A stretch of DNA of 64,000 nt, taken from Plantago major (taxonomy: Eukaryota > Streptophyta > Magnoliopsida > Lamiales > Plantaginaceae). The stretch lies in assembly GCA_026545765.1 (NCBI GenBank), contig CM048843.1, forward strand, positions 7,608,001-7,672,000. The letters are read 5' to 3'. Of this stretch, positions 23,261 to 33,964 are shown in pieces. The translations under genes and the position numbers were made by a program. The first letter of the stretch is position 1, and each line of letters begins with the position of its first letter. The notes beneath the pieces were generated by a model, which had not been told where the DNA came from, made no database searches, and was given only the letters and a program-made list of their open reading frames with translations.

Positions 23261-24118
23261 GAGGGGTGAAACCTCCAACACTAACTAACTAAACTATCAC
23301 AAATAACCTAGTCTATGACCCGCCTCCGACTTGAGGTCCGACGTAGCACTGGACCGAGCTTGTGTACCTGAAAGGACTAGGGGAGGGGGGGGGGGGGGTT
23401 AGAATGGGTTACCCGGATTGCCTATGTCAATCCGGTAAGAGACTTTACTCAAGAGAGAGTTGGAAGCTCTCAATGTAATAGTTATGAGGGATTATTATAA
23501 TACTTGGGGATTCTTCCCTTGATATTGCTTACCTTAAGGTCATGGACCTTGTACTATATTTATAGTTATCACATGCTTATGAGTTGGCTCACAAGATGAT
23601 GCCAAGTGTACGTTCCAGATTTGGACACCAATGCTACCTTTGGCCCATGGCCCATTAGTGAACAGTAATCCAATACTAATCAACGGGCCTGGGAGGGTAG
23701 TTTGGACCTTTCCCCTACTTGAGTACTATTCCGCCTGTTGGGTCCGTGTTGGTCCCTTGGACAGATCTGTCTGCTTGGATGATCTGCCCTTGGGTAACTC
23801 TGGATGTCCGAGCCAAGAGTCTCACGGAAGTATCTCAGTGTTCTGTTATGTGTTTGGTCTTGATGTGATGGTGGCGTCCGAGATTCCCTCGTCCGGTCCG
23901 TTTGGCATCTCTGTACTGACGTAGCCAGGATTAGAAGTCCTTTTCCCAGCTAGCTCGGACTAGCTGTGAGGGCGTAGCGACTTTAGCGTACTGGTTGATT
24001 CACTTTGGCCGGACCATGTGAGGTCGGACTAGTACTGAATTGGCTAATTAAGCCGTGATGCGCTTTAGGACACGCTCTATGGCGCCCTTAATGGATTGGA
24101 CACATGTCCGTAACAACA
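23261..24118 (-). repeat. 5' LTR of the gypsy element
   Basis: Pairs with 10169-11030. It ends next to the primer binding site on its inner side and next to TTGAG (24119-24123) on its outer side. Confidence 0.93.
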
Positions 24119-24123
24119 TTGAG

Positions 24124-25400
24124 TATTAGGGAAATGAGATGACATGAATGCTTCTAATCAAAATTCTCTAACTCAATATCATCCAATTCATGTACAGTTT
24201 CAAGTATACGTGATTGAGTTGAAGCATCAAACTGAGGGATGTATGCATCACTTGGAACTTGAGTGGTTTCAGTTGGTGGAGCTTGAGTGGTAACTGGTGG
24301 TGGAGGAGCTTAAGTGGTAACTGGTGGTGGTGTTTGAGCAGTTTCAGGTGGTGATTGAGTGGTTTTAGGGGATGGTGGAGCTTGAGTGGTTACTGGTGAT
24401 GGAGGTTTAGTGGTTTCAGGTGATGCTTAAGTTTGAGTGGGCTGAGGTGGTGATGGAGGTGCAGTGGTTTCATGTGGTGGAGCTTGAGTGTTTTCAGGTT
24501 GTGGTGGTTGAGTGTTTTCAGTTGGTGGAGGTGGTGGTGTGGAACCATGTGGTGCTTGAGTTTGTGGAATCTCAGTTTGATCATCATCACTATCAAGAGT
24601 TAGATCAACAAAACCAGGAGCACATGAACTAGCAGGTCTTTTTTTGCATCTCTTATAGGTATAATTTCTACTGCGCTCATGGGGTGGGGATGACATAAAC
24701 TCAGAAGCATTCCCAGTTTCAAACACAGGATGATACAAATCATCATCATCATCATTAAACATTGACCTCCTCACATTTTTTTTCACATTACTAGCATCAA
24801 TAGCAACTGGTACAGCCTCAGAGGTTTCAATATACAAAAACACCTCCATGTACTTCTTATTTCTTTCAAACATAGTCCTAACATCATCATCAGTGATTAT
24901 CTCTAATTGCTCCATAGTGTCATCCCTATCACATTTCATACCAATTGCTAAATTCATAGAAGAAGACACACTATCCAAAGCCACATAAATCACATCATTC
25001 AGGAGTTTTGTGTGATTATACCTGGAGCTTTTCACATTCTCAAGCATGTACTGGTCTTTGTTGTGCTGAATTTTGATATTATAGGTTCCACCCTTACCTG
25101 CAACGCAATATTACCAAATAAACACACCACAGTAAGATCAAACTACATTTTTTTGTACCAAAATCACAACACAAGTGCAGAAATCAACAAAAAACACTAC
25201 AACAGAGTACACACTTTCAACTGTAACATAAAACCTCATATATCCAACATCAAACAGAAAAAAACAAATCTTTATATTCGTAAACCCTAAATACGTCCAC
25301 CATTAACTTGTTACGGCAAAAATGTGGCCAACCAATAACAATATAACACTAAACCAACTGCAAATTGACAAGAAAAAGCTGGAGATTTACCTTTCGACAT
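24124..25400 (-). pseudogene. mudrA-type MULE transposase, N-terminal part
   Basis: Exon 1 is only 10 bp (25400-25391: M-S-K plus one base). A 293-bp intron (25098-25390, GTAAAT...GTTGCAG) follows, and exon 2 starts at 25097. The joined start M-S-K-G-K-G-G-T-Y-N-I-K leads into a PB1-like domain (I-Y-V-A-L-D-S-V, E-Q-L-E-I-I-T-D-D-D-V-R), the usual N terminus of plant MuDR transposases. An acidic stretch and a repetitive Pro/Thr/Gln region (P-P-x-T-T-Q-A-P) come next. Stops interrupt it at 24427-24429 (TAA) and further on. The coding region then runs into the gypsy insertion and resumes at 10163. Confidence 0.85.
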
Positions 25401-25689
25401 GGTTTATTCGAACGAAAAAAACCCTAGGATTGATTCGCCCACTAAAATTCTAGCGTGATAATGCCGCCAAACACAACGATTACAAGCTTCGCCTTCAATC
25501 ACAATGTCGATTTTGCACTGGGTTATTTCTTCTTAGGGTTTACGGAACAGAGGAAGAAGATGAAGGTTTTGGCGGGTGTATGGAGATGGTGGTGACCTTT
25601 GGGTTTAATACTGAAGATTCCTTTCTATTTTGTCCTTTTTTTTTTTGTTTTTTCTTTTTCCTTTTTGTTTTATCATCCGCCAAGTCATG

Positions 25690-25837
25690 CCACATATACA
25701 CATACGTAGGCATCATGTGCCACATATCACCGGAGTCAACGCCGGAAGTGAGATTTGGGTGTATCTGTAATACTTCAAACAGTGGGTACTAATTTGTAAT
25801 TGGCACAAACAGCAAGGGTGTTTTATGAAATTGACCC
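25690..25837 (-). repeat. Right terminal inverted repeat of the MULE
   Basis: The reverse complement matches the left end at 6379 onwards, sharing the GGG terminus, AAAAC-x-CACCC and the CAACGCCGGAAG block in inverted orientation. It is followed by the 9-bp duplicate TTAATTAAT at 25838-25846. Confidence 0.7.
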
Positions 25838-26099
25838 TTAATTAATTAGTTCTACTAGCTAGCTTCTGAATAAATTTCACACTCCACAATACATACAGAT
25901 ACAGCAACCACTCACTGGCCAAGTCAATGCCCAAATGTTTCTTTAAAAAACAAACGTTTGCAGCTAACTTGTTAGAATCTATTCTCATTCTCACACACAA
26001 AACACACACCAAACGTGTGGTGTGTGTTTCTTCTCGATTCTTCTTCTGCCCATCAATCCGCCGGAACTCCACCCCGATCCACCATGATGCTTCACCGGA

Positions 26100-26104
26100 A
26101 CTCC
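26100..26104. repeat. Target-site duplication ACTCC of the outer copia element
   Basis: ACTCC directly before the 5' LTR is repeated at 38322-38326, directly after the end of the split 3' LTR. Confidence 0.9.
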
Positions 26105-27113
26105 TGAAAGTGCAATTTATATTGCACTTGTTTTGTTAATTCGGCCTTTCTTCGTTTATTAACCGGTTCGACAATTATAGTTGTTTTTCTTTAGATATTT
26201 TGTAGGATATATCAAGTTGTGCTTCAACACTGCTTAATGGATCAAGATTGGTTAACTTGGGCCTTAAGGAAAAGATCTGAAAAATCTGGAAAGCTTCCAG
26301 CAAACAGACGTGAAGAGCTGGAACGTGAAGAATGAATCTGGGCGCAGGGAAGAGTTTGATTTGCTTTGGACACAAGGAATGCAATCTAAATAAAGAAGGA
26401 AAGAGTTTGTTAATACATGGGCACATGGAGAGAAAGAAGGAAATAAAGATTCTCAAGATATATTATATACAGAAGATTTTCTTACACAAGAACGATAAAA
26501 GAAAGCTGCTTTCCTTCTACATGTTTTTCCTTCCACTGTTCGACTTGGCTGCAACTATATATACAAGGAGCAGGAAACAAAACAGGCAGCGCGTTCTTTC
26601 TTGAGGAGATCGATCAGAACATTAAATATACAAGAAGAACGACATCTGGAAGAAGACGCCTTTGATCATCATTGATTCATATTATTTAGATTAGGGCTTC
26701 TTGCTTTACTAGACTTTTATTTCGGTGTTACTTGTGAGTGTTCTCTAAAGATTGAAAATTACACTAGTATCATTGAACTAGAATAGGTTTTTCTTGTCTG
26801 TTCTAGGTCTAGTTTTCCGTAAGTTTAATCAATCGTTTGTGATTGATTTAAACTTCTTTTTGTAATTCTACTTTTCATATCTAGTAGAAATTCCGCCTAC
26901 GGCACCGTCGGTATCTTTATATACCGGCTTGATTAATTTTGTGTTCAATTTTATTCCGCTGCACTTTACTGAGTTTTGTCGATCACAGTTCACTGTTGTT
27001 GTAGTTTAGTTGAACACTGTTCACTATTGTCATAACGGTGTTGACTCAACATCAATAGTCAACATTGACCAAAACTGTCCAGAAGTACCAATCTCGGTCC
27101 AACAGTTCTAACA
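26105..27113 (+). repeat. 5' LTR of the outer copia element
   Basis: 1009 bp, TGAAAGTGC...GTTCTAACA. It has a palindromic opening (TGCAATTTATATTGCA) and a TATA-like CTATATATACAAG near 26553. Similar to 32003-33001 plus 38290-38321, with roughly 3% differences and one short indel. Confidence 0.92.
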
Positions 27114-27116
27114 AGT

Positions 27117-27128
27117 GGCATCAGAGCC
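27117..27128 (+). other. Primer binding site of the outer copia element
   Basis: TGGCATCAGAGC differs at one base from the initiator-Met-tRNA complement TGGTATCAGAGC and lies 3 bp inside the LTR. Confidence 0.8.
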
Positions 27129-27169
27129 AGCCACCTAATTAATTGGTGTATGGATTTGGTACTACTACG

Positions 27170-29149
27170 ATGGACGCTATCAATTCAAGTGTCAACAGGC
27201 TACCTGTGCTAGATGGGTCGAACTACCACTACTGGAAGATAAGGGTCAGAACATACATCAAATCCATTGAAGGGCGTGCATGGAAATCTGTTCTTGAAGG
27301 CTATGTGTGGCCTACCATAGGACCAGACACTGATGGAGATGTCGTTCCTAAACCAGAAGCTCAATGGTCAGGTGATGATTTTCTTGCTAGCTCTTAAAAT
27401 GAAAAAGCTTTAAATGCTATTTTTTCGCATATTGATCCACATATGTTTAAACTCATTCAGAATTGCACTACTGCTAAACAAGCTTGGGATTTTTTGCAAA
27501 ATCATTGTGAAGGTGATAACAGTATTAAGCAAACTAAACTTCAACTGCTTTGGTCAAAATTTGAAAACTTGAGAATGGCAGAAGAAGAAACCATTGATTC
27601 TTATTTTGATAAACTGCTCACTATTTCAAATGATATTCAACTGCTAGGTGATGCTATGTCTAATAAGCAACTGATTTTCAAAGTGGTTCGTACTCTTTCT
27701 TCAAAATTTGATATAAAACGAACTGTTTTGGAAGATACTCAAAACCTGGCTACTATGGATTTTCATACCCTGATGAACAATTTGAAAATTTTTAAGCTCC
27801 AACAGAATGAGAGCAAAGGTACGAAAAGCCATAGTATGTCTCTTCACTCAAAATAAAAAATCTCTGAGTCTGAAAGCAGTAGTGATGAGTCTGATGAGAT
27901 GACTGAAGAAGCCTTTGGTAAAGCTTATACTAAGTTGCTTAGAAAGTTCAACAAAACCAGCTATAGGAAGAATTCTAACAATGCCTCCCCAAGTAATCCT
28001 AAGGCTACTGGCAAGTTCAATAAGGCCATAGAGCTTCCTGGTTTTAATTCTAAACGACTAGACAAAGTTAGATGTTTTGAATGTCAAGGATGGGGTCACT
28101 TTCAGAATGAATGTGCTAACACTCTTCGTAAGAAGGGAAAAACGTTTCTTGCTTATCTTAGTGATGATTCAGGTGACGAACATGAAGCTGATACTACAGA
28201 AGGTCGTGTTGCAGCATTGTCCTCTGTTCTGGACGATGTTGGAAATCAATGTTCGGTCAACAATGAAAGCTCAATATCATCACAGATCCTCTTGTTTGAT
28301 TATGATGACTCACAGAACTGTGAAGAGATATTCCGTGATAAATCTTTTGACTCTGAAAACTCTATGTCTACTAACATTTACTGTTTTCATGGCTCAGTTG
28401 ATTTATCTGTAGATTGTCGCTTTGAAGAAGAGTTCACTGACGAACATATTGTGGAAGAGTTGAAACTGAAAGATGCAGAACTTGAAAAGGATGAGACAGG
28501 TACTGAACCAATTGCAGGTACTGAACCAGATCCCCCAGTTGCAGTCAGAGAAGAAGTGATCGATGTTGATCACATTGTTGACTCAACATTGCGCCCAACA
28601 ACACGGGCAGAAAGTTCATCAGATGACTCTGTCTCTGAAAAAGAAGATGAACCTGATCTGGAACCTGAACCTCAGACTAATCCTTTGGATAAAGCCAGAA
28701 GATATCCTCCTCCTAGGATTCGTAAAGATCATCCAAGTGCTCAAGTCATCGGAAGCACCAGTGGAAGAATGACCTTAAGAGGAAACACTCGGAAAAACTA
28801 CAAGGACATGGTAAGATATGCAACAATATGCCAATCTGTAAGTTCCTCTTGTTTTGGCTCTCTCACTGAACCCAAGAATGTAAAAGAAGCTTTAAAAGAT
28901 GACAACTGGATTGATGCTATGCAAAAAGTCAAACCTCTTCCTGAACTTATCGATGCTCCTGTTTTTGTCAAAGAAAAGGGTGAGGTTGTGGAAGGAACCA
29001 AAAAGACTTGTGTGTGTCAATATTGCCTTAAGACTGGTCACATAAAACCCCACTGCTTTGCTTATCTAAGAGATCTAAAAAAGGGTAAGATAGAAAAATA
29101 TGTGGTTGAGTCAAGATCAATATATGGGTTCAAAAGCATAAAAATCTAA
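27170..29149 (+). pseudogene. gag of the outer copia element
   Basis: One frame runs through with two in-frame TAA stops (27395-27397 and 27854-27856). It starts M-D-A-I-N-S-S and has the N-Y-H-Y-W-K-I-R motif of copia gag (DUF4219/UBN2-like), then A-W-D-F-L-Q-N-H-C-E-G and a zinc knuckle C-F-E-C-Q-G-W-G-H-F-Q-N-E-C at about 28072-28113. A second CX2CX4HX4C knuckle, C-Q-Y-C-L-K-T-G-H-I-K-P-H-C, is at about 29017-29058. The acidic region between the knuckles carries one of the element's TGTTGA dyads. Confidence 0.8.
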
Positions 29150-29166
29150 AGTGTCTGGTCCAAAAT

Positions 29167-30384
29167 TTGTTCCTTTGGTTGCTCCTGTTAAGCAGAATGA
29201 AAAATCTAATGTTGAGCACTCTGTTGAGCCAACATCGACATCAACATTGTCTATTTCGTAAAGTCTGCTTTCTAAACCGCTTTCATTGCCTCGCCCGTAA
29301 TGGTAAACCTACTGGAACTGGAAAAAACTCTAGAGAAAAGTATAAGAGAATTTGGGCTCCTAGGGAAAAGATTGTCTGTAATGTTGCTTTTTCTGTTGCT
29401 ACCTCTCCTAACAATGCAGGTAAATGGCACTTTGATAGAAGATGTTCAAGATATATGACAGGTACCAGGTCTCCTGACAACTGCTACGTGGTGGCTGATC
29501 CCCACAATTGCAATCGGGCAAAAGAAGATTATATTGTGCTTGACTTGACTAATCTTTCCATAGTACATCAGTTTGTGCAAACTGTGACAGGTACCTTTGA
29601 GATGAATATGATTGGTGAACTCAGCTTCTTTCGTGTCCTGGAGAACTCTAAACCATGCATTACACTTACGGGTACCTCTCTGAAGCTGGGCAGAATCAAT
29701 GTTGGCAAGGATGTTGACCCAACATTGTACAGATCAATGACTAGCAGCCTTCTGTATCTTTCAGCCAGCCGTTCTAATATCATGTTCTCTGTGTGTATGT
29801 GTGCCAGGTATCAGTCCAACCTTAAAAGCCCCCATTTAACTATTGTTACGAGAATTTTCAGATATATATCAGGAACTGTTAATTTTGGATTATGGCTTGC
29901 ATGTGATACAAACACTGATCTGGTGGGATTTAGTGATTCTGATTGGGCTGGTGATCTAGATGATAGAATATCCACTAGTGGAGGTTGCTTTTATCTTGGT
30001 TCTAATTTAGTGTCTTGGTATAGCAAGAAACAGAATTATGTGACACTTTCGACTGCTGAGTCTGAATATGTAGCAGTTGGGAGTTGTGTGTCTCAACTAG
30101 TTTGGTTGAAAAATATGTTGCATGAATATGGTCTTCAAAGTGCTACCCTTTTGATGTTCTGTGACAACCTTAGTGCCATACACATTTCTAAGAACCCAGT
30201 TCAGCACTCACGCACAAAGCACATAGACATTAGGCATCATTTCCTTAGGGACTTGGTCAATAAGCAAGTAATTGACATAGATCACATAGATACAACAAAT
30301 CAACTTGCAGATATTTTCACCAAGCCTTTAGATAGTGAGAGATTCTTCAGTCTTCAAAGATCTCTCGGTCTGTGCTTTCTGTGA
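29167..30384 (+). pseudogene. Protease remnant, reverse transcriptase end and RNase H of the outer copia element
   Basis: It begins with a protease remnant, W-H-F-D-R-R-C-S-R-Y-M-T-G, in which the catalytic D-S-G has become D-R-R. A short RT piece follows (F-E-M-N-M-I-G-E-L-S-F-F), then the RT-RNase H end: D-P-T-L-Y-R-S-M, Y-L-S-A-S-R, S-D-S-D-W-A-G-D, L-S-T-A-E-S-E-Y-V, C-D-N-L-S-A-I, H-S-R-T-K-H-I-D-I-R-H-H and F-T-K-P-L. The integrase and the RT catalytic region, about 2-3 kb in a full element, are absent. The RNase H itself reads open and resembles Sireviruses. Confidence 0.88.
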
Positions 30385-32002
30385 TTGTCATTGTTGAGTA
30401 CCAATGTTGACTCAACATCACGGTCAACATTGGAAAATTAGAATAAGTGATGCTGTTTTCTTTTTGCTTTTTAGTTCTCTTTGTGTTTACGTGCCTGCTT
30501 ACTACATCTTTGGTCTATGGCTGTTCTTGGTTTGTAGCTTACAGTGGTGATGCTTAGGGTTTGAAAGGCTGTTTGAAACCAAGGTTGAAAGGTATCGAAT
30601 CTCCTGTGTGTTTGCTTTATGTAAAACCCACTTTTGCTGCTTTTTGGCTATTTTTACTCGTACCTTGACTTGCACTTGATGTCGCTTCCTGTCCTTTATG
30701 CTTACTATATCTAATGAATTATGATAAAAAGGGCTCGAAGTGTTTCCGTCGAGGATCGTGTTGGGCATGTTTCAAATACTATCCAGATATCGACATGGCC
30801 AATATGTCATATGTCGTGAGGGTTGATGGTCTATACTAGAAACCGACACGCACAAAAGTGTCGATTCTCGTAATGCTGCTGGTTCACTTTCTGAGTACCA
30901 AATTATCCAATGTGGTCAAATGAGTGATCTTTATGCCATGAGACTTGTGTTTGCCTAACTCCGCATAGGCTTCGGCTTTGGAGCGGATTCATACGTGTTC
31001 CAATTATTTGACATAGTTCACGGTCTCATGGTCACCCCCACTCAAACTTATGCTAATTGTTCAATTTACTTTTTGAGGCAATGTTGGGTGTGTTTCTTTG
31101 GTATTCCTTTCTCTTTCTGTTTTGCCTGCAGCATTAGTGGTGTTAATCGAATCTGCACATTTTGTGACTTGGTTTCCTGGCTGACTTACATTAAGAGTGG
31201 TCTGATTTCCCGATGTTGTCATCAATGTTGAGTCTACATTCAGGTCAAAATTGACTGTGCATGAAGTACTGTTTGCTTAATTGCTGTGTTTTCTTTTATT
31301 CTTTGTTTTTTTTTTCTGTGTTTTTGGGTTTGAGGAGGAGTAGGTCTAAGGTGTTTCCTTGGGGTTTTGGGTTTCTGCTTTCCTGTACTTGCATTTCAAG
31401 TCATTTTCTTTAAGATCAAGATTTTTGGTCAACCTTCCTAGGGTTTATCTGTTTATCTGATTACGTTGACTTGACGGATAACTGTTTTACTTGCAACCTT
31501 AATCTTTAATTAACATTGTGCACAGTTTTTCGTTGCTTTGATATATATCTGCAGGAATCTACCTTGAAGCAAACCCAACAACACCCATCACATGACTTAT
31601 TTTGTAAGTTGTGTTCATGACCATCCACTCTTGTCCTAACACTGCCCTCCAGCTGATCCAACCTCTATTCCTGATTACTGCCCTCCAGCTGATCCGACCT
31701 CTATTCCTGCTTTTGCTACTTCCTTTGCCAATGTTGACTACAATGTTGAGTCAACATCGTTTCTCTGCATTGGTACTTTGTTTGCAGGTCCTCAACAGAT
31801 TACCAAGATGGTGAAGTTTTTTTTAAAAAGAACTTTGTTTTCTTTCTTTCCTCACAAAAAAGGGGGAGAATGTTTGTACTCTTGGTTTTTTGTATTAAGG
31901 GGGAGTTCTTGGAGCAAGGGGGAGTTGCTTGATATTATCTTGAATTTTCCTACTAACTACTTTCAGGTTTTTGTGAAGAAAGGCAAGAATTAAGGGGGAG
32001 AT
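30385..32002 (+). other. Non-coding 3' region and repeated polypurine tracts of the outer copia element
   Basis: No reliable protein frame is seen. AAGGGGGAG-type tracts occur at about 31859-31868, 31897-31904, 31916-31924 and 31992-32000, the last directly before the 3' LTR as the working tract. Repeated tracts here are a known Sirevirus trait. Confidence 0.7.
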
Positions 32003-33001
32003 TGAAAGTGCAATTTATATTGCACTTGTTTTGTTAATTCGGCCTTTCTTCGTTTATTAACCAGTTCGACAATTGTAGTTGTTTTTCTTTAGATATTTTG
32101 TAAGATATATCAAGTTGGGCTTCAACATTGCTTAATGGATCAAGATTGGTTAACTTGGGCCTTAAGGAAAAGATCTGGAAAATCTAGAAGATCTGGAAAG
32201 CTTCCAGCAAACAGACGTGAAGAGCTGGAACGTGAAGAATGAATCTGGGAGCAGGAAAGAAGATTCAGGAAAGAGTTTGATTTGCTTTGGACATAAGGAA
32301 TTCAATCTAAATAAAGAAGGAAAGAGTTTGTTAATACATGGACGCATTGAGAGAAAGAAGGAAATAAAGATTCTCAAGATATATTATATACAGAAGATTT
32401 CCTTACACAAGAACGATAAAAGAAAGCTGCTTTCCTTCTACATGTTTTTCCTTCCACTGTTCAATTTGGCTGCAACTATATATATAAGGAGCAGAAAACA
32501 AAACAGGCAGAGCGTTCTTTCTTGAGTAGATCGATCAGAACATTAACTATACAAGAAGAACGACATCTGCAAGAAGACGCCTTTGATCATCATTGATTCA
32601 TATTATTTAGATTAGGGCTTCTTGCTTTACTATACTTTTATTTCGGTGTTACTTGTGAGTGTTCTCTAAAGATTGAGAATTACTCTAGTATAATTGAACT
32701 AGAATAGGTTTTTCTTGTCTGTTCTAGGTCTAGTTTTCCGTAAGTTTAATCAATCGTCTGTGATTGATTTAAACTTCCTTTTGTAATTCAACTTTTCATA
32801 TCTAGTAGAAATTTCGCCTACGGCACCGTCGGTATCTTTATATACCGGCTTGATTAATTTTGTGTTCAGTTTTATTCCGTTGCACTTTACTGAGTTTTGA
32901 CGATCGCAGTTCACTGTTGTCGTAGTTAGTTGAACACTGTTCACTGTTGTCGTAACGGTGTTGACTCAACATCAATAGTCAACATTGTTCAAAACTGTCC
33001 A
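32003..33001 (+). repeat. 3' LTR of the outer copia element, first part
   Basis: Matches 26105 onwards and is interrupted after GTCCA (32997-33001) by the inner copia element. The remainder is 38290-38321, with GTCCA (38285-38289) repeated. Confidence 0.92.
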
Positions 33002-33528
33002 TGTTAATCAAATCAACCCAATTCAATCCAATAAACTCTAAACCAACCAACAAACAAACGCAAGAAAATAAACACAATATTTAACGTGGTTCGACAATTG
33101 TCTACGTCCACAGGATAACCAAGATTTCTATTAATCAAGAACCAAAACGCAGTTTACAAGGAATCGACCAAACCTCCCGAGTTTCAAGCTACACGCTCCT
33201 CTATTTTTCTGTTCCTCACCGTGTTTCTCTCAAGAAATCTTTCTCTATGTCTCTCATCGATTTATCTAGTACCTACATGTGTATATATACTAGAAAAATC
33301 AACATACATTGCCTCTCCTGATCAGAAACGAATTACCTCCTAACTAGAAAAGAAAACTTTAATGCCAAGTAAGAGAATCCCAGTTAGAATCGGATTCTAA
33401 CTGCCCCTGTGTTCACACCACACAACACTGTTCTTGTGTTCACACCACACAGTATTAACCTTGTCTTCAGTGTTTCCAGTACACCATGCTTCATTACTTC
33501 CTTTAATATTAAGCTAATCGGCTTCACA
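33002..33528 (-). repeat. 3' LTR of the inner copia element
   Basis: TGTTAATC...CTTCACA on the plus strand. On the minus strand it holds a GTATATATACACATG TATA region (about 33270-33295) and two TGTGTT-CACAC-CACACA dyads (33409-33425 and about 33435-33451). Confidence 0.93.
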
Positions 33529-33591
33529 ATTCTCCACCTTAGCTTCATATTAATGTAACCACAGTATACCACACCATTCATGTCCCTAGAG

Positions 33592-33945
33592 TTAGGACAC
33601 AACCCTTCCTTCCATCAACTTGATAGAACTTAGACACGATCCAAACTTCATCACAGAAATTGACTTAGTAAATCCATCCGCTGGATTAACATCTGCACTG
33701 ATCTTCTCAATCTTGATAGTACCTTTCTCAACTTCATCCCTGACAAAGTGAAACTTTATATCAATGTGTTTGGACCTGTCATAGTAAGCTTGATGTTTTG
33801 ACAAATGAATTGCACTTTGACTATCGCAGAATATAGTCACCGGTGTTTGCAACACCGAATCGACCTGAAATTCCTTGAGCCAAATAGCTTCTTTCACACT
33901 TTCACATGGCCATAAATTCGCCTCAGAAGTTGATAATGCAACCAC
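33592..33945 (-). pseudogene. RNase H of the inner copia element
   Basis: Minus frame with A-L-S-T-S-E-A-N, F-C-D-S-Q-S-A-I-H-L-S-K, D-R-S-K-H-I-D-I-K-F-H-F and A-D-G-F-T-K-S. Copia RNase H normally reads S-T-x-A-E-Y where this has S-T-S-E-A-N, so an active-site neighbour is altered. The frame slips from the RT piece at about 33955. Confidence 0.85.
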
Positions 33946-33964
33946 AAAGGTTGATGAGTAGACT

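Larger units (their letters stand above)
10169..24118 (-). mobile_element. Ty3/gypsy LTR retrotransposon, Tat lineage, inserted in the MULE transposase gene
   Basis: Two LTRs of about 860 bp flank a 12.2-kb interior read on the minus strand: gag (from about 23200), zinc knuckle and protease, reverse transcriptase, RNase H, integrase, then a long 3' region. Three features point to the Tat group: a second, archaeal-type RNase H domain after the usual RT/RNase H region, integrase without a visible chromodomain, and an antisense gene between integrase and the 3' LTR. The LTRs differ by roughly 18 changes by eye (about 2%), so the insertion is fairly young. Frameshifts and stops in gag and pol make it non-autonomous. 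Confidence 0.93.
6379..25837. mobile_element. Mutator-like element (MULE) with a nested gypsy insertion
   Basis: The ends form a degenerate terminal inverted repeat. Both termini (one reverse-complemented) share GGG, then AAAAC-x-CACCC, then TGTTTG, and a shared block containing GGGTGTATCTGTAAT and CAACGCCGGAAG. A 9-bp direct repeat flanks it. The cargo is a GRF zinc-finger gene near the left end (6867-7211, plus) and a mudrA transposase gene on the minus strand. The transposase gene starts at 25400, is interrupted at 10169-24118 by a gypsy retrotransposon, and ends at 7514. Without the insertion the element would be about 5.5 kb. The transposase has stop codons and the insertion, so the element cannot move by itself. 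Its ends may still be usable by a related transposase. Confidence 0.9.

Noticed and set aside
24390..24632. Small plus/minus frames in the GGTGG-rich region as genes
   Set aside because: They reflect the Pro/Thr repeat of the MULE transposase.
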